In this document: piece after piece, positions 9,692-20,196 of the stretch
Numbering within the stretch: position 1 is the first letter of the stretch
Layout of the letters: each line of letters starts with the position of its first letter
NCBI GenBank assembly: GCA_019973155.2
Contig: BPQB01000002.1
Coordinates: forward strand, 124,001 to 188,000
Source of the DNA: Phanerochaete sordida
Lineage: Eukaryota > Basidiomycota > Agaricomycetes > Polyporales > Phanerochaetaceae
Reading direction: 5' to 3'
DNA: 64,000 nucleotides
The notes under the pieces: model-generated
What the model saw: the letters and a program-made list of their open reading frames with translations, nothing else
Told to the model about the DNA's origin: nothing
Database searches by the model: none
Made by a program: the position numbers and the translations under genes

Positions 9692-11666
9692 ATGACCACC
9701 ATCTTCCTACGACGTCTCTCGCCAGGCCTCCGCCGACCCTTCCCGCATAACACCCGCATATACTCGCACTTTCCAGCCAGGACGATGAGCACGCTCCAGC
9801 ACCAGGAGGCGTCGCTTCAGGGCGCAAAGGACGAGAGCGTCGCCAAGCTCGAGCAGAGCATCGGTGGCAGCAAGACGCACGAGCACCTCTCCGACATCAG
9901 CAAGATGAAGACCGAGGACGACGGCTCGTTCAAGCGCAAAGCCGCCAGCTTCAGGAACTGGATCGAGCCCAACGGGGAGTTTGCTCCTGAGAAGGGTGCG
10001 TGCTGGACGCGTCTCCTACGTTTGTAACACTGACAATATGTGCGCATGCTTCAGGTCGCTATCACCTCTATGTCTCCTACGCGTGCCGTACGTCCAACCT
10101 ACATAACGTGATCGTAGGCCAGAGTATCGAATCGACTGGACAACAGTTAGGTTCGGAGCCGCCCGTGCGGGGGCATCCTCCGAAGGGCGCTTGCACGAGA
10201 CTAGGACAACAGTGACAGGGCTCATGGGTGCAGTGCCCATGGGCTCTGCCACTACCTAGAAGCGCGGTCTTTGCGATAGCCCGTAGGCCCCTGTACGCTC
10301 GAACGAGAGCTCAATGGCACCCTCGACGGGCAAGCGCCAGCCGGCAGGCCTGAGGCGTGTAGCCCGCTCGTCGTGGCTCTGCAGCAGGCGTATCTTTGCC
10401 TGGACAGTTACAGTCTGGGGACTGCGAGGCCCGAGCTATCTAACATTTCCCGACTTTCGACGCTGCGCTCCGCGATCTCGGCCAGCAAAGTCCCCCGTGG
10501 GCAGCCACTACGTGGTGTCCGTGGTTGGCGCGGTAGCTTTGTGCTCAAATCAGCCGCTTCAGCGAGCCCTTGGCACACGACAGAGCCTAAGGCTCTTTCG
10601 TGGCGCTGGCGTCTGAGGACTCAAGGGCTCCATGAGCTCTGTTGTTCAGTCGATTCGACGTTCTCGGTCAATTCGACGTACTCTCATAGGCGGGCTCTGA
10701 CCATGCGCTTTCACAGCTTGGGCTACGCGTACGCTCATTGTCCGCAAGCTGAAGGGCCTGGAGGACCTCATCGGTGCGTACTCAGCTCCGCACAAGTGCC
10801 TCTTTACTCACAAGCGTGTGCAGGCGTGACAGTCGTGTCGCCGCGCATGGGCAACAACGGCTGGCCGTTCGCAAACGTTGACGCATTCCCCGGCGCCGAC
10901 ACAGACCCCATCAACGGCGCAGAGCACGTCAAGGACCTGTACCTGCGCGTTAAGCCCGACTACGACGGCCGCTTCACCGTGCCCGTCCTCTGGGACAAGC
11001 AGCAGGGCACGATCGTCAACAACGAGAGCTCGGAGATCATCCGCATGTTCAACACCGCCTTCAACCAGTTCCTGCCCGCGGACAAGGCCGCGCTCGACTT
11101 CTACCCCGAGAAGCTGCGCAAGGAGATCGACGAGGTCAACGATTGGGTGTACGACACCGTCAACAGTGCGTCGCGCGCGCAGCGTCCGTGAGACACCGAG
11201 CTAACTTCGCCGTAGACGGCGTGTACAAGTCCGGCTTCGCGTCCACACAGAAGGCGTACGAGGCCGCCGTCGTGCCCGTCTTCGCGTCGCTCGACCGCCT
11301 CGAGAAGATGCTCGCGGGGCAGGAGTACCTCGTCGGCGGGCAGCTCACCGAGGCGGACATCCGCCTCTTCGTGACCATCGTGCGCTTCGACCCCGTGTAC
11401 GTCACGCACTTCAAGTGCAACCTGCGCACCATCCGCGACGGCTACCCGAACCTGCACCGCTGGATGCGCGTGCTCTACTGGGGCAGCCCCGCCTTCAAAG
11501 ACACGTGCAACTTCGAGCACATCAAGACGCACTACTTCTGGTCGCATCCCATGGTGAGTGCCTGCGTGCTGCGCGCCGCGCGCGTGCTGACGTCCGTGTG
11601 CAGATCAACCCGCACAGGATCGTGCCCGTCGGCCCGATCCCCAACATCCTCCCTCTCGACGCCTGA
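9692..11666 (+). CDS. Glutathione transferase, ECM4/glutathionyl-hydroquinone reductase type
   Basis: Six exons: 9692-9995, 10055-10087, 10717-10773, 10824-11165, 11216-11553, 11604-11666, giving 378 residues from the first ATG. The catalytic motif SYACPWA (Cys112) is split over the second and third exons. The family usually has a His or Tyr after CPWA; here it is Thr. Then come PRMGNNGWPF, the glutathione-site stretch NNESSEIIRM, and the C-terminal helical domain with NNGVYKSGFA and PNLHRWMRVLYW. The family removes glutathione from glutathionyl-hydroquinones using the active Cys. Residues 1-31 are Arg-rich and acid-free and look like a mitochondrial presequence; Met32 (9785) would give a cytosolic form. 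The third intron position carries a 629 nt intron, ten times the local norm. Confidence 0.85.
10127..10658. repeat. Terminal-inverted-repeat block inside the long GST intron
   Basis: Bases 10127-10146 and 10639-10658 are inverted copies matching at 19 of 20 positions. The 532 bp block sits wholly inside the 629 nt intron (10088-10716). It has no open frame that looks like protein, but contains small hairpins such as CATGGG-N7-CCCATG (about 10221-10240) and GAGCC-TAA-GGCTC (about 10584-10597). It may be a MITE-like insertion or a structured RNA region. No clear target-site duplication could be fixed. Confidence 0.4.
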
Positions 11667-11866
11667 GGGATGGGACCTGCATAGCAAATTGTAAAACCAT
11701 CATTGTACGATAGTCACGAAATGGAACTGGAGGTTTTGGAATCGCACAGATTTCCAGGGCTTTGGCGGGTTTCGAAAGGTGCTTGTGGCATATATGCTGT
11801 GGGTATCGGAAGTGATCGATTGTCAGGCGACAGGGGAAGCACTTTTGAACACGGTACAGGTCGCTC

Positions 11867-13464
11867 TCACGAGTAGAGCTCTCGCTGCCGCTCCAATAAC
11901 CCCACCATCTCCCGGATCGTCGCATTCATAGAGCCCACGACCCCCACTTCTCCCGTTTCGCTGCTTACAATGGTCGCCTGTGGAAACAACACCGCCAGTG
12001 TCCCGGCATCGTGCGGAGAGAACTGCATGGGCACCATGCCGACGTCCAGTTTGGTGAGCTGGGAGGTAGACCTCACGGGGCCTATCTCGCGACGCAGACC
12101 GCCTCTTTCTGAGATTGCGATGTTGAGCCAGAGAGTACGGAGCTCCGGGCAGTGCAGTGCGAGCGGGAGCAAGTCTTCGACGCGGAGAGCAGGGCTCAGT
12201 GTGTACCCACCAAGTTCGAGGGTTCGGATGTTGGGCCAAGCGGACGCCATTGCGGCTATGTCGGACGGGGAAAGGCGGAAGGGCACGAAATACAGGCTGA
12301 GGGTCGTCATGTTCCGCAGCGCGAACAGGTGCGACAGCGAGGCGCTGTCGACGAAGGCTGTGTGCCAGTGCGCCAGAGGGTCGTCGTCTCCGCTCGAGTC
12401 GAACATCTCCAGGGATGTGACGGTTGGGAGAGTCTCGACCGCCTTGAACATGTCGTGCATGTGCTGTGGAGAAGGCTGTGGGCCATGCAGCGGAGTACAG
12501 AACTCGAGAGTCAGATGATGCAGCTTCGGAGCGACCATGCAGTGTATAACGTGCATGAGATCGAGGAATTGCGCGAAGCGCACCTCGAGCCAGGCGGTTT
12601 GGAGTGAAGGAAACGAGAGTGGAAGCGGCGGCTTGGACTGCTGTTCTTCCGGCGCAAAGCAGACGCGGACGGCGAGCACCTTCAGGTTTGGGAGGACTGC
12701 GAGATGCGCTATCCCTCCTAGCGAAAGGGCATCCATGCTGAGCTGCACTAGCGACCGCAAGGAGGACATGGTGCGCGCTATGAAAGCAATGTGATGAAAG
12801 TCGTCCTCCGCCTCATGCGTTTGCCAGGTATTGATCTCCAGTATCTGCAAGGTTCGGGCGCAAGACGGGAGATATTCGAGAAGTAGACGAATGCTCTCAT
12901 ACGAGTAATAATCGATGTTCAGTTCGCGCAGGGGAGGCGCAAGGAATATGCGTGTCTGTTCTGCGTCGGATTCGACGTTGCAGTCGAGAGATTTGAGATG
13001 TGGTAGAATCTGATGGTGCCCAAGGCGATGCTCAAGGACAGACTGCCAGTCTGCGGAGAATTGAGGGTTGACGTGACCGACGACAAGGATGGGCATGCTA
13101 TTGTTGTTCGACATGGCATGCCGAATGCGTCTGGCGTAATGGTCGAAGGCTCGAAGCGCTCCCAGGCAGCCACACTTGGACTTTCGCGCAATGTCTAAAA
13201 GACGGAATTAGCACAGTGAAGACGGGGCAGGAACGAGAGCAAAAGCCGTACCAGTCAACCATCATGCTCGACTAACAGGTGTGGAGGAAGCGTGCGGAGG
13301 AGGTTCACAAGGGAGACGTCGCATCGCCATAGTTCATCCATGGCCGGCTCGCAGATGGCACGGCACGTCAGGGCAAAAGCGACGAGTGACCCGTGCATCT
13401 TGCAGCGACGATGTTGCGATGAAATAGCTTGCACGACCTCGGCAATGTACAGACAACGATGCAT
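11867..13464 (-). pseudogene. F-box/LRR-type protein 3, disabled
   Basis: Exon 1 (13464-13252) starts MHRCLYIAEVV and carries the F-box-like segment FALTCRAICEPAMDELW. Exon 2 begins at 13194 after a 57 nt intron. Two lesions are visible. A TGA (13257-13255) stands just before the donor where paralogues have Arg (as in GRL or NRL). In exon 2 the conserved block WERF-YARRIR is split between two frames by an 8 bp direct duplication (13143-13158, minus-strand copies of GC(G)CTTCG). After that the frame is open to TAG at 11867, and ATG 13114 could still give a 415-residue LRR protein without an F-box. It is divergent from the intact gene at 13801. Confidence 0.65.
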
Positions 13465-13800
13465 GATCTGACGTGCCGAACAGCAAAGAGCTGCTGTAGC
13501 GGCTTGTACGGTGCACGCTGGAACGCTCAAGAAACGCTGCTGCCAGTGGTGGACAGTAAGACATCATGCAGTCCACAGACTTAAGTATCCAAGCGTACCT
13601 TAAGTGCAGCACCGTTCAAAAGAATAGCGTTACAGTAGCGTGTAAATTTGAGCCTTATACGTGCAAGCTACTTATGTTGCGAGCAGGTGGAGGTGGAGGA
13701 TCGCGACAAGAGGCGGGGACGGGCAGACGCCCGAGCGCCCGACTGAGGCCCACTTTTGGAAAGCGTCGGCTATCGGGACTCAGGCTTGCTCTCGACCACC
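13465..13800. promoter_or_regulatory. Shared gap of two divergent F-box genes
   Basis: A 336 bp gap between the ATGs of the genes at 13464 (-) and 13801 (+). Promoters of both must lie here; no motif stands out. Confidence 0.4.
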
Positions 13801-15324
13801 ATGCATCGTTGCCTCTGCATAACAGAAGTCCTTCGCGTCATCGCCTACAGCGTCGACGACAATGATGTGCTCTTCAGCATGTCACTAACGTGCCGCGCAT
13901 TTCTGGAGCCCGCCCTCGACGCGCTGTGGTATGAGCTCAGCGACCCGGACCCCCTGATTGAGCTCTTTCCGAAGTCGAAGCGCGGCGCAGAGCCCAAAGG
14001 CCACCTGGTAAGCACCATATACTCTCTACGATGCATACAGAGTGATTCAACGCGTTCACAGACTCTCATCGACACACCGACGGAAGAGGAATGGGCACGC
14101 TTCGAGTACTATGCGCGTCGCGTTCGCATCCTTCGTTACTGGACCCCGATTTACGACAGTCCGGAACTCGACGACTGGCTCGGCGTAGACTGGGACTCTG
14201 TTCTACAGTATTGTCCCGAAAAGCAGCTCCTCCCCCGTCTTCATACCTTCGAATCCGACTTCCAGCTGATCAGCGACTGGTACTACCTTTTCATCCAGCC
14301 TCCGCTTCGCCACCTCACCTTGACTTATTGGGAACTACTTGACCCCGAAATACCTAGCGTGGAGGCTCTCCACAAGTGCGCCCAAACGCTCGAGTCGTTG
14401 GAAGTACACATAATCGGATGGGATGTCAGCGACCCGCAGGCCATATCCAGTCTTTCGCACGTCGTCTCGCAAATGCGCGCCCTCAAAATAGTCAATGTGG
14501 ATAACCTGCTACCCCAAGCCGTTGCGCATCTCGCAGGCCTGCATACGCTTCGCGAGCTCCATTTCTCCGTCGAAACCCTTGACGGCGCCTCGACGCCGCT
14601 GCCCTTCCCCGTCCTCGAACGCCTCCAGGTGAAGGCTCATACCCCTAACGTCAACGCCCTGACATGTATCCTCCGTCGGCTGCAAGCACCTGCACTTCGA
14701 GCTCTGGAGCTCGAGTACGACCCAGGACAAGACTCGCACAGTCCGACGGCCGCATACGTTCGCAGCACCTTCGGCGCGGTAGAGCACCTCGTACAGCTCC
14801 ATAAATTCTCGTTCGGGGTGCGCACGCGCCGCGAACCTGTGGAGGCTTCGCGGATCGACGACATCGCTTCCCTCCTTACGCTACGCAGCCTCGAGCACAT
14901 TGACCTCGACACCCTTCCCCTCGTACTCGCGCCGGCTGACATCGACCGTATCGCACGTGCATGGCCGCACGCCACGACTTTGCTCCTCGGGAACTGGGCA
15001 GACGGCACGTTGCAACTTCCCGACCTCCTGCCCCTCGCGAAATCATGTCCGCGCCTCCGGACGCTCGGCGTGCCGCTCGCGATCCCGGAGACATTCAAGC
15101 TCGGGGCGCTTCCAGAGTTTGGGACGGGTTTGCCGTTGCGGGAGCTACGGACCAGCGCCGATGGCCCAGCGTTCTCAGAGGATGCGGCGGTATTTCTCGC
15201 GTGCACGTTCCCCTGCGCACAGCTCCAGACGTGGAACCAGGACGACCAGGACGCCGTGCAGCGCATCAACAAGACGGCACGTGAGTTCTTGCAGGCAACT
15301 ATCAAGAGGAAATATGTGGCCTAG
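13801..15324 (+). CDS. F-box/LRR-type protein 4
   Basis: Exons 13801-14007 and 14062-15324 give 489 residues. The 54 nt intron (gtaagc...cag) is a multiple of three without a stop, so retention would add 18 residues. It opens MHRCLCITEVLRVI, then the F-box-like segment MSLTCRAFLEPALDALW and, after the intron, TPTEEEWARFEYYARRVR. Leucine-rich repeats fill the rest, with APADIDRIARAWPHATTLLLG and EDAAVFLACTFP near the end. Its exon 1 has the same length (207 nt) as the gene at 45400 and both share PDPLI(E/Q)L/V-P-(K/R)SKRG, so these two form a subfamily. SCF adaptor role is inferred from the family. Confidence 0.8.
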   Translation: MHRCLCITEVLRVIAYSVDDNDVLFSMSLTCRAFLEPALDALWYELSDPDPLIELFPKSKRGAEPKGHLVSTIYSLRCIQSDSTRSQTLIDTPTEEEWARFEYYARRVRILRYWTPIYDSPELDDWLGVDWDSVLQYCPEKQLLPRLHTFESDFQLISDWYYLFIQPPLRHLTLTYWELLDPEIPSVEALHKCAQTLESLEVHIIGWDVSDPQAISSLSHVVSQMRALKIVNVDNLLPQAVAHLAGLHTLRELHFSVETLDGASTPLPFPVLERLQVKAHTPNVNALTCILRRLQAPALRALELEYDPGQDSHSPTAAYVRSTFGAVEHLVQLHKFSFGVRTRREPVEASRIDDIASLLTLRSLEHIDLDTLPLVLAPADIDRIARAWPHATTLLLGNWADGTLQLPDLLPLAKSCPRLRTLGVPLAIPETFKLGALPEFGTGLPLRELRTSADGPAFSEDAAVFLACTFPCAQLQTWNQDDQDAVQRINKTAREFLQATIKRKYVA

Positions 15325-15716
15325 ATTACCTGTGCTAGGTGAGTAAGATGCTCAGTCGAGCATAGCGACTTACTATGCAATATGTTCGTGATGTTGACTG
15401 CTATTGCTCCAGTCTATGTGGACCGCTCAGTGCCAGCCTGTTAGGACGCTGAGGTATTCGCGATTCGTATATGATAGAGCAGCATAAGACCGCTCCCTGT
15501 AAAAAAACAATGATTCGTGGTGGATCGTAGTGGGCAAAGCAGCTGCAGAAAGCCGAGCACCGTAACAAAACTCCTTAGGTTAGGGTTAGTCTTCGCGCCT
15601 AGGCGCCTGCCAAATTACGCGACTCGCGTTTAGCGCCGTCGGCCACCACTCAACCACAAACACTCACTCGCACAAAGCTTACACTCTCTGCGCCGACGAC
15701 GGGAATATACGCGGCG
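15325..15716. other. Intergenic region
   Basis: No gene. It contains a short TTAGGGTTAG at about 15580, too short to mean a telomere relic. Confidence 0.4.
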
Positions 15717-17112
15717 ATGGGCAAGCGCAAGGCTGCAGCGTACGAAGATGACTGGCTTCCGACTGTGCCGACATCCTCGTATCCAGCGTACAACTACGAC
15801 CCCGCCCCTGGTTCGTCCTCGAACCCTATCCTGCTGGACTCGCCGCCCGCGAAGGCTCCCGCGAAGGCTCCGGCGAGGAAGCGGCAGAAGAAAGCCAAGG
15901 ACCCTGATGCGCCTGAGCCGGAGAAGCGTCTCGCCAAGATGAAGCCGAGGTGTCCGCAGAATATCATGGACCGCCTGGAGAGGGTCCAAACACAGAGGCG
16001 CGTCTCAACGCGCGTTCGACCCTCTATTCCGAGTACGCTGACCCCGTATGCTATCTTCAGGTTCTTTATGGTGGATCGGAAGCGTAATGGCGACGAACTG
16101 CGAGAAGAATTCCAAGTCCTGGGTTCAACCGGAAATGTGAGCCCCCCTCTCGCCCTCGCGCGGAGTAGCATGCTGATCCATTGGCTAGGTGTATACCGTA
16201 GCCATCGACAAGCTTCCATCCTGCAATTGTGCGTCCTTTGCTTTTCGCCATTGCTAGGACTAAACCCTGTTCCAGGTCCCGACGCGCTCAAAGGTAACCA
16301 CTGTAAACACATCGTGAGTACGCTCTGACGTGACGCTTGGGAATCATAGGCTGACGAGATGGGCAGCTTTTTATCTACGCCAAAGGTAATGAATGTTGTG
16401 AGGTCTGCGCGGAGGTCTAGTCTGATTGGACCACCGGCAGTCCTGCAAGTCCCTTTCACGTCGCACGTATGGTACCAGAAGTACGTCCTACCCGCTCCTT
16501 TCTCACAGTTTCCCTGCTAATATCTTGCTTAGAGCACTCTTGACGAGCGAGCTCCAAGAAATCTTCGCCAATGCGCCCCTTGCGCCGAACGACATGGCGA
16601 ACCCGCGCGTGCGCGACGCTTACGCGCAAGCCACTGGCAAGGCCGTCGCGTCGAGCAGCTCGAGTAACTCGAACCGCAAGCTTCCGAAGGAGGACGACGA
16701 CTGCCCAGTCTGCTACGAGGAGATGTACGGTACCGCGGAGAGCAAGCTCAGCTTCTGCGAGACGTGCGGGAACTGCCTGCACAAGCAGTGTCTTACGCAA
16801 TGTGGGTGTCTCGAACATGTCACCATGCCTTGTGGGGTTGCTGACGAGTACTACAGGGCTGCTGCACAAGCCTACGTGTCCGATGTGCCGCAGTAACTGG
16901 GCAGGACCCGAGGGCGGGAGGTCCGGCCGCGGGAAGGCCAGCGTGGACGCCGACGGGTACCTCAACCTCGCATCTGTAGCCGGGCTCAGTCCAGAGCGCG
17001 ATACTAGCTCTTGTAAGTGGAATGTCACCGTGGTCGGCCCGCGCTAACTGTTCTTGCAGACTACCATGGGCCGAGGCGGGGCGAACGACACTACGGGTAC
17101 CAATACTATTAA
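15717..17112 (+). CDS. SWIM and RING zinc-finger protein, probable E3 ubiquitin ligase
   Basis: Nine exons: 15717-15997, 16061-16136, 16189-16228, 16276-16313, 16367-16385, 16441-16480, 16533-16801, 16857-17012, 17060-17112; 323 residues. The N-terminal 90 residues are basic and Pro/Ala-rich. A SWIM motif follows (Cys131, Cys133, Cys142, His144: SCNCPDALKGNHCKH), broken by an intron. A RING finger begins at Cys222 (DDCPVCYEEM) and ends at PTCPMC. SWIM-RING proteins act as ubiquitin ligases, the SWIM part binding protein or DNA. Intron 1 (15998-16060) appears to start with GC (gcgcgt), ends ctatcttcag and has a branch-like CTGAC; it is 63 nt and in frame, so it could also be left in. Exon 5 is a 19 nt microexon. 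Confidence 0.8.
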
Positions 17113-17737
17113 TGCGTGGGAGCGCATACATGAGCACGATCTAGTACGATACCATTTCCAGTAATTTTGGTTTTGAAACTTGTATGTCATAGTCATCTCG
17201 CGCCGCAGCGATAACGAGACTTCTTTCTGTGACACATAGGTGTTCATTGGATGCAAGCCTGCGGCTAATCGCGCTCGGTATATCTGGAAATTAGCTTTCA
17301 CTCATCAGAACGTTCGCAGTACTTGTCATAGACTCCTAAATCTCGTAGCCGCGAACCTCCACCCAGCCTCCAAAGGATGTTTCCAAACGTATGGCTCCAT
17401 GTAAGTCTGTAAGTACTGCATATCATCGTAGTCTGAACCCTAATATTAGCTGGCGCAGACGACTCTTCTAAAATGGTCCACCTGTCTGCCACCGCCACCG
17501 CCGCCATTCGCGCGTACCTGCTTGCACCAGTCCAGCCAGTGGTGTAGCCATTCAAGGACGAGCAATATTCCCCGATGGAGACGAAGCCTACTGGCTACCG
17601 CACTCGTGTCTTATCACTTTGTCGGGTGGCGCTAGATTCGGGGCTTGACGGCGAGTATTAGAGGTGCACCAGCGCGGCATCGACCCCAGCAGTCTGAGGC
17701 TGCCAACTCACGCCCACATCAACACTAGACTGCAGCG
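17113..17737. other. Intergenic region
   Basis: About 625 bp with no recognised gene; a minus-strand 85-codon frame at 17298-17555 has no family-like features. Confidence 0.35.
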
Positions 17738-19407
17738 ATGCCTGACCCGACAGAAGATTACGATTTGTACGCCTCGCTGCCCGACTCTGACCGCCCTTGT
17801 CTCAGCTCACGCAGCGCTCGCCACAGACTCAACGCAAGCTACGTGCAGACTGCCGTCACGGGTGCGTCTTCCTCCGTGCTTCGTGTAGATGGCCAGCTGA
17901 CCGCTCTCCGCAGCGCTCGTGGTCTACGAGCATATCATAACGCTCAGCAGCGAGATCACCATGGTTTGGCGGCGACGGCCCACCGTGTCGGCGGCGCTTT
18001 TCTTGTCCATCCGATACTGCTTGTTGCTTCAGGCCGCCATTCCACACGTCGGGGCCGGCGCTGAGGTTTGTGGCCTATATTTTCACAGCTTGTGGTCATC
18101 GTCTTAGGATTTCGCAGAGCTGCAATGTGCTGATGAAGCTCAGCGAAGCTCTCGCAATCGTTGGTATGCTGCAGGTCGCCAGTGAGCCTATATATAGTGC
18201 TTCCCCACCGACGGCATTACTAAACTATCTACCAGTATTCTCCGCGCTACGCACGAGCGTGCTCTTTCCGCGCTTAAACTACATTATATTCGCGGTCGTA
18301 TTTGTCCTTGGCGCGGTGCCCGTTGCTACGCTCTCGGTACGTTGACAGAGCTGAACATGTAATGCAGCATTTGAAGTTGACTATATGCGCTCAGTTTGTT
18401 CTGGCTCACAGTCATGCGGTGTTGCTTGGTCCACCACTAGATATCTGCCAGCACGTGAACGAGTTCCCGCATAAAATCGCGCGCAAGTGAGTCAGGTCTA
18501 GCCATCTACATTACTGGGCTCACCAATACGTCGCAGGAGTATGTGCTTCAATCCTCTACGGATTTGCGAAAATTTGATAACTCTGGCCTGTAGTCGTCTG
18601 GGCCACTCGTGTTCCAATGATCGTCGCCGACGCGATTGTTCTAGTGCTCACATGGCTGAGAAGCTTCGACATCTTTATGGAGCTCAGACGGCAATACAGC
18701 AGGACGTCGGTGACCCGCATTTTGTTGAGAGACGGTGACTCATGGTCACTTCTATCGCTGCCAAGCGTACTCACACCCCTCATAGGAACCGCATACTTTG
18801 TGTAAGCGTTCTACATCTATCATCGACGGATCCAGCTGACGCACAAAAGGGTCCTCCTTGCGCTTAATCTGGCACAGATGCTTACCTTTGGGAAATCTGT
18901 ACGCCTTCCTGCCGCTTAGATGCTCACACCACTTACTTACCGCTGTATGTCAGGGTGCGGCACCGGTGACACGGCTGGTCCGCCTGTTGGTATGCCTCAA
19001 CATTGTACCGAAGCCGGGGTTTTCGAGCTGATGTAGCGGCTTTGCAGCCATCGGTGCTCGTGAGCCGTTTCTTGCTCAACCTGCGCCAATTGAGTCGTGC
19101 TTCCGAGACGCAGTACTGGTCAACGGTCACCTTCCGTGTGCCTTCCTCATTTTTGGGCAACATCGGCGAGCCGCTCGAGCTCACCATTGAGAACGACGAC
19201 GATAACGTGGACGAAGAAGAAGACTTTCGAGAGCCGGTACCGGCATGCCGGTCTCCTACCTTCAACGATGCTTCCCTCTCTCCTAGTGGACTCAAGTCAA
19301 TATTTGACAGCGATAAGGATATGTATCAGGATAGCGTACCTAATATCCCAGAAGTCTACTCGCCTTTCGACGAGGAGGACGAGGCGGCTTTCTATAACAC
19401 TCAGTAG
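17738..19407 (+). CDS. DUF6533-family multi-pass membrane protein A
   Basis: Exons 17738-17861, 17914-18065, 18118-18181, 18236-18336, 18395-about 18486, 18594-18734, 18786-18801, 18850-18898, 18954-18989 and 19048-19407. The DUF6533 segment is at residues 42-90 (ALVVYEHIITLSSEITMVWRRR). Hydrophobic segments follow, including AIFSALRT, YIIFAVVFVLGAVPVATLS and PMIVADAIVLVLTW. The C-terminal exon has SRFLLNLRQ, FLGNIGEPLEL and an acidic tail. The family is fungal, resembles a seven-helix membrane protein and has no assigned function. The junction near 18486-18594 cannot be settled: a gtgagt donor breaks the frame, while a GC donor at 18483 (gcaagt) keeps it. Exon 7 is only 16 nt. Confidence 0.7.
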
Positions 19408-20196
19408 TACCCACTTACCATTCATGGCCACGTTGCTGGGCAACGAGGGTAGCGATTCACATAGAGGTCGTCGTATCACATATAATCCTGCATAACCACA
19501 CGATAGCAGCGCGAGAATGCGCCCTGTGGGCAAGAGATGCGGGGTGACTGGAGCGATGCTCAATTCGAAGCGCTGTGGGGTGTCCGGGGGCTGGTCGAGC
19601 CCCCAGCTGGGATATTGTAACCCGGCGCGCAAGCATTAACCTCGACTGCGTCCTCGACCACCATGGTCGCGCCCACAGCCTGGTACAATTACCATTACCA
19701 TGTAGTACTCTCATAGCCCGTCTTACGAGATCCTGCGGTCCTGTCTTCCTGCTTACGGTCATTCCGTCTCTCCCTCGGCAGGGCAATCCAACTTCATCAT
19801 AGGCCCTAGTAGTACCGCACCGCAAACGCGCAACCCAAGCAGATTGCGAGTTTTACCTCCAGTCTAATCCTCTTCAATTGACTAATCATATTTTGTAGAG
19901 CATGGTAACGGGCCAGGAACGGTGCGCCGGTTCCGAGCATGGCAGCGTGCGATGCCAAGTCCCTGACGTCTTCGCTCGCTTTTCGCGGTACCTATACAGG
20001 CCGTTCAGAACAGTCTGCAAGGGTCCATTTCATACAGGTGCCTGACTCGCATTTTGTTCCTCCTACCTGTGCAAATGGTATCAGGCACGTGTGTTCTGAG
20101 TAGGCGCGGACGTATGGGGGGAACCTGTCCAGCGTGGTACGTTTGTCCACCCTCTGCTGTGCCCCCATCGACAACTACGCGGAGAACTCATACGCA
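19408..20196. other. Intergenic region before MYND gene 1
   Basis: Nearly 800 bp with no recognised gene; presumably the promoter of the DUF4470-MYND gene. Confidence 0.35.

Noticed and set aside
10127..10658. Group I intron or RNase P RNA in the GST intron
   Set aside because: No conserved core elements of either could be recognised; splice sites are ordinary GT-AG.
15575..15595. Telomere-like TTAGGG words (also near 61440)
   Set aside because: Only one to two units; expected by chance and not at a contig end.
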